Below, one piece after another: positions 10,821 to 21,900 of a stretch of DNA of 49,449 nucleotides. How positions within the stretch are numbered: the first letter of the stretch is position 1; each line of letters begins with the position of its first letter. The stretch is from positions 3,744,058 to 3,793,506 of the forward strand of contig FN649749.1 in the NCBI GenBank assembly GCA_000310025.1, in the 5' to 3' direction. The stretch is from Ectocarpus siliculosus. Lineage: Eukaryota; Sar; Phaeophyceae; Ectocarpales; Ectocarpaceae. A program made the translations under genes and the position numbers. The notes below the pieces were generated by a model that was not told the origin of the DNA, made no database searches, and saw only the letters and a program-made list of their open reading frames with translations.

Positions 10821-13071
10821 GTGTACCTCCTTCTGACCCCCACTGGTACGCAGTTATATTCCGAAAGATGTACTGGAATCTGGCGCCCACTATTGATGGT
10901 ATAGATGGGAACACACACAACGAACACCTTTATCGTGTTGGCGCATTTGTGTTACATGCAGTGTTTCTGGATCCTTTCGATAATGTTTGACCTTTCATAT
11001 AAGTGCTCTGTGACTTGCTTGGTCTTGCTCTGTTTTGTTCTAGTGAGGCTATTCTGTTATTATTGTGTACTACCAGGTTTCCTACTACGTTGTTTTCTAG
11101 ATATCTCTATCTTGCTCTGTTTCTGTGTACAAGTATTGGTTTCTCTTGCTTGTGTTTGCGTGCGGGTGTCGTCAGTGTCCTGTAAATTCAAGGCTTGCTT
11201 AGTGCGAATGAACATATGTTCGTACCGGACAGCCACAGCTCATCCCACCTCCAATAGTGCTTGAGCGATACAAACACAACAGGAAGTAAGTGCCCGCCAA
11301 GCCTTTTCTCTCTGTAGTAGTTACTACCGCTGCGTGCTTGTTGGACGTCGAAGAAACGTCATGGTCGGGTGAAAATGGTCCGTGAGTGAAGTTCCGCCTT
11401 CCTTGCATCATCCCGTTACTACGTATTGAGAGCTCCCTGTGAAATGATTCTGCACCACCGTGATTGGATACTTTCTACCCCCTCACCGCAAGTAGCTAGA
11501 GGAAGGAAGCAAGGGTGTGGAATGACTGACTGGGAAGATGATGATGAGAACATATCTGACACCTAATAATATTACCCTTGGCGGTGAACGAGAGGGTGCT
11601 GTAGAGTATTTTTAGTGCTTCTAACGAAGAAAGAAAATCTATACATGGTTTACCCCGTCCGTCGTCCGAACATGGTGTGTGCGTTCGTTTTCCTCTACGA
11701 CATTCCCAAGGGGAACAACTAAATTCTAAGCTGGCTTCCATCGATTGGACCTCTCTATATTATTATCCTCGTCTTCCCGGCACGTGCATCCTGAAACACA
11801 CACGCAGAACAGTACCCGAGCTGCTGTAGATATTATTCGTTGTGGTTGATCTTCTTTGTGTTCATGACCTAACGTTTTTCCCAATTGCGAGCGCTATTTA
11901 GTGGCTCCGCATGGGGCGTGGGAAATTTTACTCCGTACGCCCTCGGATCCCTAAAAATATAGATGATAGAGGCGCGCGTTCATGTGCCGCCGTAGTCTCT
12001 GCAGTCAAAGACCTGGGTGTGTATGTGCTCGTGTGCACACCAGTTTACAGGGGATTGTTAGATTTCGATCAAGGCCTAGGAGATAGTTCCTTCGAGCGCC
12101 ATATGGTTGCTTAGGAAGGTCAGCCGGGGTTGATGTGTTGAAACGGTCGCGGATGGCAATGAAATATTAATATTGGATCTTGAGGCAAACGCGCGTTTTC
12201 CAAATCGATGGAAGGCCAACTGCAAGCGGGGACAGTCTGAGTGCTGAAATGCAAGTTCTAATCGCGCCGCTCCGCCACACTTACATGCGGAGGTCATGCA
12301 TCGAATCCTACTGCTGGTCGCGGTCTTGGGAATCAGCACGGCAGTCCATGGGTTCATCATCAAACCTGCGTTGTGTTCAAGAAGGGCGAGCCGCGAAGGC
12401 GGAATGATAGCTGCAATGCAGGTGGGGTTGCTGGAGCATGCTGACAACAGTCCCGCGCGACCCCCGTGAAGGCAGACAACAAGCAGCAACAGGCTGTTCC
12501 TAGCTGATTACTCGGGGCACACTTGAACGCTCATGCCTAGACTACTGTTGTAGTACCATTTATTTGGTTCTGGTAGCCAGCACCTCTGCTAATCACGAGC
12601 GAACAGAAATCAAACGCACAAGTTGCACTTCTACAAACCAAGAGTCTAAGAGGTACACAGCAGTTTGGGTTGATCCGCAAGAAAACCGGCGGTTTAATTG
12701 GGATTGCGTGACATGGCGAAAGACCAACACAACGGATAAGGTTTGGGCGGGGTTTACCAGTAAACGCATTTGTCTCGCGGATCTACCTGGTCGTGTTTAT
12801 ATGTCAGGCCTGCCCACCTTGTCGATCTACGGAGTAGTAAATACGCTTGCTGGACTCGTCCTATCTTTGCATCTTCGGGAAGTTGCGCTTGCCTTGGCAT
12901 GATTTTATAGGATCAGGATCAGTGCCAAGGAACCGCTCATTAAAGCCGCCTGCGTGCCACGATGTAAGTAGATGTGACTTGATACCTGTACAGACCATAT
13001 GTGAAAAACTGCCCCGCTTTCGGAACATCTGCAACTTGAATTGCGTGCCTTGCTTGCACCAGCAGGGGGGT

Positions 13072-14724
13072 ATGGATCATGTCCTGTTCGTGGAGCTCGG
13101 TTTCGGCAATGACCAACATGGACAAAATGCCACCAAGGCCTGCGTCAGGTGCTGCTGTACCTGCAGTAAACCGATTCCTTCGGCTTCCTAGTTTGTTTCC
13201 CCACTTGTAGAAACAGAGCCGAGGAAGTTGAGATGGCATACAAGTACGAGCATGCAGCCTTGCCAGTGACATGATGGCCGGTTGAAGTATTATACATACA
13301 GGAGACAAATGTAGTAATGGCAGCATTCAACGAAAGGGGGGCCTACAGTAGAATGAAAATGGGAAGTTATTTATAGGGAAACATGGCAAGGAATGAGGGG
13401 GAGCCACAGACGTACTGAAAAACATTTTCCAGGAGACATAGGGAAGAGATCCTTGGGCAATGGAATGAGAGGAAGAAGTGCAAGCTGCAAGAAGAGGCAG
13501 CAAGTCGATCGCATGTCAACAGCCCTCTGGATCGGATGCTGAGGACGGAATCATTCGCCACCATTTGCCAATACCAGACAGTTGGCGAGGTAGTGTGTGG
13601 TCGGCCCCTCTCTGCTCTCGATAGTTAATATTTACCGTGGTACATTGCACCCCTTTTGTTTGTACCGTACCGTAAGGGCGTGCCGGAACGCGATCGAGTT
13701 CAACTCGATCCCTTCCATCAAGAACATCGTTCCGGGTGGCTACGCCGGCATGAAGCTCCGTGTGCAACTGGCCGTCCCGGTGGCAGAGGTACGTGTTTAA
13801 GTCTGTTCGAACAACTACGGTAGTTTTGTTCACTTCTTCCGCAGCCATCGGTTGAGGGCTTGTGTCGCCGGAGATGATACGCGCGAAGAGATCAATCCGG
13901 GAAAACAAGCGGCACCCAGGATATCAGAGTGCACAGTTTCGTGCATTCCAATGACACCCCTCCAGGGTTTATGTGAGGGCGACGAAACTATGTGGATCTG
14001 TGCGCATGCTGGTGCCGTCCATTTCAAGACGGCAGTCCTGAGACTTTCCAGCTCTTTCGAGGTCATTTTCTGTTGCTTTTGTTGAAAAACACCACTGCGA
14101 ACGGGTTTTCCAGAACAACTTCCAACAGGACAAAAGCGTGAATTCTGGCCATGGGATGAATCCTTCTCGCTTCCGCATGCGTACGTGGTAAACTGGCCAC
14201 ACCGCATCCACAGGAAGAGGTGGACGTCGAAGAAATCAAGAAAGTCTTCCCGTACGGCGAGCTCTTGCCAATAGAGTTTCAGTCCGGAGGAATGCGAGCT
14301 TCCAGCGGCATCGCTCTGCCAGAGATGGGAGGTGGGTCAGAGACTAAGTGCCGTATCTTGATGAGCTGGCCGCTTGCAGAGAATCAAAACTGAGAACAGG
14401 CGGCCGTTGAGGAAGAGGTCGTGCCTGACAACGGTTGGCCGTAAACGGTCTGAACAAAAACAATCTGCGAGAGGATAGGATAGGCCTTCGGCGTGTTGTA
14501 GCTCGGCTGCTGCAACATAGTCCAAGGTAAGGTTAGTGGGATAAATTTGTGTTGTAGTGATATGCACGTAGGGGTCCATGAAAAGGTCCCAAAATAGCAA
14601 GCTATTGACCCATCCTCCCACCCACCGTTTCTTGCTCTGATCCGCCATCACATCATGCTTGTTGTTTTCAGACACGAACGACGACATGATCGTTGCCATC
14701 AGCTGTGTCACCGTGGGGTACTGA
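13072..14724 (+). CDS. Lin0512-family conserved protein, 119 aa, four exons
   Basis: Small conserved protein of unknown function, found in bacteria and some plastid-bearing eukaryotes. Exons: 13072-13148, 13677-13788, 14214-14331, 14672-14724; phases 2, 0 and 1 agree at every junction and all introns are GT-AG. Recognisable blocks are MDHVLFVELGFGNDQHGQ at the N terminus, NAIEFNSIPS and VPGGYAGMKL in the middle, KVFPYGELLPIEF, GGMRASSG, and a last block DDMIVAISCVTVGY. They match my memory of the family in order, spacing and total length of about 120 residues. The Met at 13072 is chosen because family members start at this point. The frame stays open upstream to about 12847, so an N-terminal extension cannot be ruled out. 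No targeting peptide is seen with this start. Confidence 0.87.
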
Positions 14725-14867
14725 CATGCTTTGGCCTACGCTTAAGCCCAAGGAGCTACAGTGAAACGTTTGCTCACGTTTTTGGTTGGGTATTGTAAGT
14801 ATTGTGTATGGCAACTCGACGAGTATCGTCGCGTTGCCTGTCTGAAGCTTTCGATTTTTTCAGCGGG

Positions 14868-15865
14868 TAACAATCAAGGTAGACACCAAGAAGACGCCCG
14901 ATGAGCACACAGGAACCGGGGGACCCCAAAAACAAAAAGCAAAGCATGAAAAATATAAAAAAGAAAGAAGCGAGAACAAGAGAGCCAGACGCGACAGACT
15001 TCAGGGAGGAGGAAAAAGAGAGCACAGAAAAACCACCGTCGCTGCTCGCCCTGAACTGCTGGAAGCTCTCACATAGCACTGCATATGCAGGAAACATTAG
15101 CTAGGGCCCAAGTCCATTGCTTGACATAAAGAGGCAGCGCCCATCGCTTCACATGCAGCAGCCGGATGAATGGGGAGCCTCTTCAATAACTTTACGACGT
15201 TTGCAGCACATTCCGGGCATATGCTGCAGCAACCGCCGCATGTATGTGTACAGTAGCAGCCGCATGTTGTGTACAACGGTCACTCAGAAAGAAAATCACA
15301 ACAAAAAAAAAGGATGTGGCGCGCAGCACGCAGGACCCTCTTTCGCTGTTCAACCGGCCATTCCCATGGCGAAACAGGCAAGGAACAGTCAAGGTCGACT
15401 CTTGCCGGCCACAGGAGGCGGAAGCTACTCAAGCTCGGGGACGGGTCATGACTTATTTGTGGTTCTCCACCGAACGGATATCGAACGATGAGACTTCAGA
15501 AAAGCTTTAGAATTTCGAAACGTGCGGCCCAGTTTTATAGACATGGCAAGTGAACACCCTCGCAACAAAAATTAGAACTGAAACAATGGGTGGGTGGGTG
15601 ACCGGCGGACCCCGAAAAGCAGAGCACGAAAAATAAAAATAAAAGTAGAAAGAAGGGAGAATAAAGACAAGTGAGGAAGACGCGACAGGCTTCCGGGAGG
15701 TGGCGAAAGAGAGCATAGAAAAGCCACCGTCGCCGCTCTGAACCGCTGGAAGCTGTCACACAGCACTACATGCAGCAAACAGTAGGGGCCATGCCCATTG
15801 TTTCACGTAAAGAGGCAGCGCCCATCGCCTCACATGCAGCAGCCGGGTACACGGGTAGTCTCACT
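14868..15865. repeat. Repeat A, two copies (about 14868-15185 and 15590-15865)
   Basis: Copies share, in order, GAGCAC/GGGGACCCC-like, AAATA..AAAAGAAAGAAG, GACGCGACAG.CTTC.GGGAGG, AAAGAGAGCA.AGAAAA, a CCGTCGC.GCTC block, GAACTGCTGGAAGCT, TCACA.AGCACT, and AAAGAGGCAGCGCCCATCGC. The offset is about 685 bp. Identity looks like 80-90 percent by eye. No transposon ends or long coding frame are seen. Confidence 0.8.
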
Positions 15866-16975
15866 CAGCAAGAAACAAAACAATTGCGGTTGACGTTCGA
15901 TGTTGTTGGGACCCCAAGGCGACAGGCGAGAGAGAGACAGGTACTGTAGACCAAGAGAAGAGAGCGTCGAGAAGGCATTAACTCTCGAGAAGACACTCAC
16001 TGTCGGCCCTGTGGCCCACCGAAGGTTGTCAAACACGTGTAACGAACGGCGACATCCGATGTGCGCTCAGCAACAACAAACACAACCAATATAACAAACA
16101 AAACATAGCCGCCGTTTCCGAACTGTGGAGACTTTCTTTCCTTTGTGGTTTGAAGTGTGGCAACACTAAAAATGAACATGACTACAAAGAACCACCACGG
16201 ACGAACTATTTTATATTATTTCAACACGCTTGCCGTCGAGATAGATGCGCACCGCTGCACGAACGAGCAGACTGTTGGCTATCATACCTCATTACGTAAA
16301 TAAGATTGTGCTGCCATCTGCCTTGTCGCTCAAATTACGACTACGCAGCAGACTCAAGGTGCAACACGCTTATGATGCTTTACCACCCATGCATATAGAC
16401 ATAGACTCTATGCAGCAAGAAAATTAAAAAAAAACTATCGTAAGGCGGACCATCTGTTGCTGGCTGTATCTTCAACCGTGCTGCCGTTATTGCTTTTCTT
16501 CATCGATATCGACACAGTAGAGAAAAACTTAGGAATTCGCATCTCCTACGCGAGCACAGCGTGCAGCCCAAGCGACAGAGACGATACCCTTACGACCTTT
16601 GCAGCATATTCCGAGCATAACAGCAGCAACCGCATGTGTAAAACGGTCACTCAGGAAGAAAATCACAAACGCAACAAAAAAGATGGTGGCGCGCAGCACG
16701 CAGGATCCTCTTTCGCTGTTCAACCGGCCGTTCCCATGGCGAAACAGACAAGGAACAGTCAAGGCCGAGTCGTGCCGGGCACAGGAGGTGCAAGCTGCTC
16801 AAACTCGGGAAGGGGTCATGGTTTGTGATTCCGTACCGAACCATACTTGAGGCGCCACGAGATTTGCACTGTAGCCCGAGATCAGCATTTGAGACCGGGT
16901 CGGGCCAGGGGTTGGAGATGCGAATGAAAGTTCCACCCACGGATATCGAACGATGAGACTGAAGCTATTAATAAA
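15190..16975. repeat. Repeat B, two copies (about 15190-15510 and 16586-16975)
   Basis: Copies share TTACGACGTTTGCAGCA-like starts, ACGGTCACTCAG.AAGAAAAT, GGCGCGCAGCACGCAGGA, TCTTTCGCTGTTCAACCGG, CATGGCGAAACAG.CAAGG and, at the far end, ATATCGAACGATGAGACT. With repeat A this suggests duplication of an A-B unit followed by insertions. Both strands are open over part of B, which seems a by-product of composition. Confidence 0.8.
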
Positions 16976-17879
16976 GCTTCAGAATAATTTAAGTATAAGT
17001 TAAACCGCGCGGTCGTGGTTTTGACGTAGATATGGGATATCTTAGACGCCATAATGGAAACTGTACTGGTTATTTCGTGTTTCTCGTCGTCCAAGCTAGT
17101 ATTGTATCACCGATTACGAGTGAGGTCTGTGGCCAAGCCACGTGATTGGAGGACTGTAGACGGTGTTCGGGGGACAAACATATGTCTTCGGATGGCTGGA
17201 AGATTGTTGTAGCTCTTGCATGCGGGGGGTAGGAGGGATTCGGTCAGTCGACTTGCCTGACCCAGGGCACAACAGCAATATCAATGTACTTTTGACCTAC
17301 GCCCCACTTCTGCACCAGGGCGTTTAGACAGCATGGCTCAGAACAGTGCCATCTTTGTTGATTTCTGTGGAAAAGATTGTAAGCGTCGAAGAACAACGAA
17401 ACCACCGCAGCTTGTTCTTAGCGCCACCACACCGTGTGGCTATGTCGCCAGGTCGTGGTATTTGAAGCACCGTCGCGGAAGCAGGTGTTGCGATTGCTCT
17501 GTGTACCCGGATCGTAACCCCATAGAAATGGTGCATGCTTCGCAGTTGTTTCGTTGAGCAACAGCTGCCTGCGACCGCCTTGCGTTCATTGTCACTAGTG
17601 AGTGAATTGAGACATCGTTCCAAGGTGAAGGTGAGACAAGCCTGCTGTGCGTGGGGACGGGAAGTAGTTGGCACGGCGTGACGTGCAAGTGGTCGAATAA
17701 GTTAGTTAAGCTTGAAAACAGAAAACAGGCATGGGCTTCTCGACAAGGAGTGGGTCTTCCGCGCGTAGCAGCTGAGCACACCGTGTACGTGCCTGCGGCA
17801 TTTCTCTGTAGTGGGAAATGGTACTCGATTTTCACGACACCGCGAACAAGATGTGCTCGAACGTGGGGCCCAAGGTCAC

Positions 17880-17965
17880 CAAGCAGTCTCACAACAACTC
17901 TTGTAGTGAAAAGGATAAAATGTCACTAAGCAGTCTCGGAACAACTGCTGTAGTGAAAACGGAGA
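17880..17965. repeat. Small tandem duplication (two units of about 45 bp)
   Basis: Two adjacent units begin AAGCAGTCTC and continue ..AACAACT.. TGTAGTGAAAA. The second unit contains an exact ACTGCTGTAG (17944-17953), the first a variant (ACTCTTGTAG). Confidence 0.7.
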
Positions 17966-18930
17966 CAATTTTAATTACCGTTGATAAAACAGAAGGGGGT
18001 GATGATGCCTTGTCGTTTAGCTTCTCAAATCGAAGTCGCGAACGCTTTGCTAGAAGTGCCCCGTCCCAATGAACTAGCTCTTGTTGCAGCGTTCGAATCT
18101 TCCAGCGGTGTATCTCAAGAACAAAGCAACGCATTCCTTTCTCTATCCTACCAGAGAACAATAGCCCGCTACACAAAGCACGTAGGACCGCCTTCGCCGA
18201 AAGCAGGCAGCGCCCGCCCTAACAGCGCGAGCCAAAACAACCAATACAATGCTAGGGCCAGCACCGCGAGCGATAGTGCCGATGGTGATGGTCGGCAGCG
18301 TTGCCGACTCAGCATATATATGTGGTACGCACACTGTTCCACTCGAAACACCTGCTGTGTCGGACGGGTCATTCCGATCATTTTCCGGCGGCCAGCTGTG
18401 CGCTAGCAGTATCTTGGGCGACCTGTATGCAAACAACGGGCAATCGCAAAGGGGGAGGGTGACGGAGGACCGGCAGTTGAGATGGCATCCACGTGTAGGA
18501 CAGGGTAATGGAGACACGATGAGATCCCCAGCCTGTCCAGATCTTGATTATTGTCGTCCTCGTCCCTGGCATGATGGCTTCAACAGCGGTCCTCGCTTCT
18601 GTTCGCAGTCGACCTTTTCCGTCTCAATTACACTCGTAGACTGCTGTGGTAATGACCGGCATGTCTCTTGTTGCCGTGCCACGGGGAATAGTCTATGGCA
18701 ACGTGACCCGCAGTACCGATAACGTAAGGAGCGTGTCAACTCCTTGGACCACTAGTAACTTCCGTGCCAAGGCACTACGAGGCCAGGCATTCCCGACCAT
18801 CAATCTACCAAGTATCAGCCTCGACACGGATGTTCGATAGAGATATATCACCAAAATCCCCCCACGGTGCTCTACAACCGCAAGAAGCGGACTACACCCG
18901 TGCTGTGGAAGGATACGGCACTGCTGTAGA

Positions 18931-21900
18931 CTACTGGTACAACGCTTGGTTCCGGCATTTCCTGACCTGGCCGCGTCTTAGAGCAGTCAGGGCATCAGCG
19001 TGCCTCAGCTGCTCGGCCAGGCGGCCCTCTTCCTCCTGCCTGGCCCGCTCCTTGTCCCTCTCCTGCTGCCTCTCGTCGATCTCGTTGACCAGCACCTGAG
19101 GCAAGCGCAAGGGCAAGGCCACCCCAAAGACACCGAGGAAAAAGACAAGCAGTCGCGACTCAACTCAACAGTAGGCCGTATTGGAGCAGGAGACCCTCTC
19201 GCCCAGAAACGGTATTTACATTGAAACAGATGCATGTAGAAACTCGTTCCTCCAATACTTTGATTCGCTGTCTTCAATGGCTGGTCAGAATCGTGTTTAC
19301 CCCTGACCCGCCTTCACAGCTAGACAATACTTTGATTCGCTGTGGTCAGAATCGTGTTTACCCCTGACCCGCCTTCACAGCTAGACAGACTGCTGTCGCG
19401 TTCGAAAGCAGGACAGGCGGTAAGGGGGGAGGGAGTGATTCATACACTGATTGATCATCATTTCACACGGGTCACGGCGCCAGTACCGCTGAGCCCCTCT
19501 CACGGGACGTACATATCTCCGATGTCCTGCCCACCGGACCTTGACAAACCGACACGGCTCACGTGCGTGGCAAACAAAACACATGGACAAACAAAAACGT
19601 ATGTGCCACAGACGACGGCAGCACCGACTGCGGATGAACGTAAAGGTTGTGAAGAAAACAATGCAAGTTTCGTCACCACAACCCTCTGATTTTCACACCT
19701 CGAAACTGTTCTTCTGCATACCCAGTGACACAAATTAACACACCTCGCTCCCGTCTCCCACGCAGAAATAGGACAGAGTCTTCTCGTCGTCGTCCAATGT
19801 CGACAGCAACGCGCCAGGCTCCGGGCGATGACTCAACACCTTCATACGAGAAAGTCAAGCAAGCAACACCCCGACATGAAAGAAGAAGATGCCCGCATCG
19901 GAAAGAACGGACGAGGGAATGTCAAGAGACAACGCAAAAAGTAGGAGTAGCGAGCGACACAATGGTCAACTAAAACCACTGCCTTGCGACCCAGCCGTTC
20001 GAGCGAGCAGGAAACGCGTGTAGATACACCGAAACCAACAAGACGTCATAGTCTCACAACAACAGTTACTCAGCCCATCAAGTGATCATGGCCACGAGGT
20101 CTACCGCACCAGCAGAACCCACAGCAGCAAGGTGATAAAACTGCAGTGTCAAGAAATCAGCAGTTTGATGAAATCGGAGCGTCACACGCAGCAGCAGTGT
20201 CAGCGGTGTGCTCCCCCGTCACACCTGCTGATCCGTGTCCAACTTGAACAGGCGCTTGCACAGCTGCTTGAGCTTTCCCACCGTCAGCGAGGAGGCGGGA
20301 AGCTTCTTCTTCACTGGTTCCACGGTGCAGCTCACCGCCGCCAGGCTGATTAGAGTCACCTGCACTTACATGGCGCACATACATCGTTCAAAGGTTGCCC
20401 GACGGTTGCATTTCACCTCGAGGGAAGAAGGTCCGCGTCACAGCCTGCGGGGGGGGAACGGTTCCGGTTCTAAGCAAAGCTGTTCAGTCGCGTAAAATTG
20501 AAGTTGACGGGGGGTCAGTGCGCTCTGCAGGTGGCGAGACATCGGTTTTTGCCGCCAGATCACGGCAGTTCTATGCCTCGACAGACAGAATAATCGATTT
20601 TGATTTTTGACACGAATGCTGCATGTGCCGCTGATTTCTTGCTCCGAGGATAACGTTCGAGTCGGTGACGGTATTGACGGCACGTGGTGATGTCGACTAC
20701 GTATACATCCTGCGAGTACAGCCAAAGCCAACTCCACCCGGTGAGCACATATACACGAAAAAAACACGAGAAACGAATTTTTCAACATCAAAATAGTAGT
20801 AGAGCTAAGGACGTTGGTTAAAAAGTCGTGACCAATGGCAAATCGCGGTTCCATCTCGGAAACGATTCTATACCGCGCTAGCCTGTCAAACACAAAGCCT
20901 TGGAGCCGATCATCACATGCGGCCGGTGTGGCCCCATGCCAAGCTTGTCTTTCGCTGTCATCTTTGTGCGAACGACACCATCAGTGCCAACCCTTTCGTT
21001 AGAGTCGAGCTACTAATAAACTACAGGAGGTCATTTCGAGAGACAAGCTTCAAAGAGATATTGGCCAGTCAACGGGCAAAATCAGCCACAGGTGATGATT
21101 TGATTCCAAGGCCCGATGGACTGTACGTGATGAAAACGGGGAGAGTGGGACGAGCAAAACTAAGGCGACACTACCGTCGTGTAGTGGTGTCGCCTTACTT
21201 TTATCGTCCCACCCTCCCAGATACCATGGCGTAGCATCCACCGGGCCTCGGAGTCAAATCATCACATGTGCTTGGCCCATGTCTGGCCAACAGCATTGCT
21301 ATCTACCAAGCCGCCCTAATGGACAACCCGTTAGCGCGGTCACTGCTATAAATGGAGAGGCCTACAGAGCCAAGAAAGTATCGAGGCCCATACACCGACC
21401 ACCACATTTGCGTCAGCGTGGTCGCTGAAATGAGATAAGACAACAACAACAAAAAAACACAAGTTGAAAGAACGCTCGTCGCTTGTCGCACTTGCACCAT
21501 GCCGGCAGCCATGCTGCCACCTTGTTGCCCAAGACCTGCTCCCCTGCCCCCGAACGCCATCGAATCCCCGTGCAACGCCCAGAGCTCGCGGTATCTGTCG
21601 TGCCAACAGCGAACGGCACCAGCACGGCAGAAGCCATGAGAAAGGGTTTCGCCAAGTTTGGGGAGACCTTCTGCATTCGTGGCATACAATCTTCGTGCCG
21701 TGGACCGCGCGCCTCATCCCTTTCTAGATAAAGCCACTACTGCTGTCCTCACTTCGCCGCGGGTGGAAATGTAACACCATGATGCACAGGGCAACGGCCT
21801 CGCTACACAACGTACGTCTGGGCAGACCGGCCCTACAACATACCAAGTAAAGCACAAAAACAATGCATGTGCAGATCAACCCCGTCTTCACGATGAAACC

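Larger units (their letters stand above)
9032..13071. other. Intergenic region between exchanger and Lin0512-type gene
   Basis: About 4 kb with no supported gene. It should contain the exchanger 3' UTR and the promoter of the gene at 13072. A few open frames exist (for example 12076-12489 minus) but none has recognisable motifs or splice structure. It holds a diverged tandem duplication (about 10144-10355), a short hairpin (10784-10820) and several variants of the CTACAGCAGT-type motif. Confidence 0.6.
14725..18930. other. Intergenic region between convergent Lin0512-type and TBCE genes
   Basis: About 4.2 kb. The first half is a block of duplicated sequence (see repeats A and B). The rest (17.0-18.9 kb) has short open frames on both strands without motifs or plausible splicing, a small tandem duplication near 17880-17965, and two exact copies of ACTGCTGTAG. 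The two flanking genes converge here, so it should contain both 3' UTRs. Confidence 0.6.

Noticed and set aside
12076-12489. Minus-strand open frame of 137 codons
   Set aside because: No motif, no neighbouring exons and no plausible partner. Composition is typical of chance frames.
13056-13180. Minus-strand exon-like frame (LGGILSMLVIAETELHEQ)
   Set aside because: It is the antisense shadow of the well-supported first exon of the Lin0512-type gene.
15117-15491. Plus-strand frame in repeat B, similar to one in the second copy
   Set aside because: The similarity follows from the DNA repeat, both strands are open, and the frames diverge with many indels. There is no evidence of coding.
18030-18110. 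tRNA-like B-box (GTTCGAATC) near 18101
   Set aside because: No matching A-box at the right distance and no cloverleaf could be drawn.
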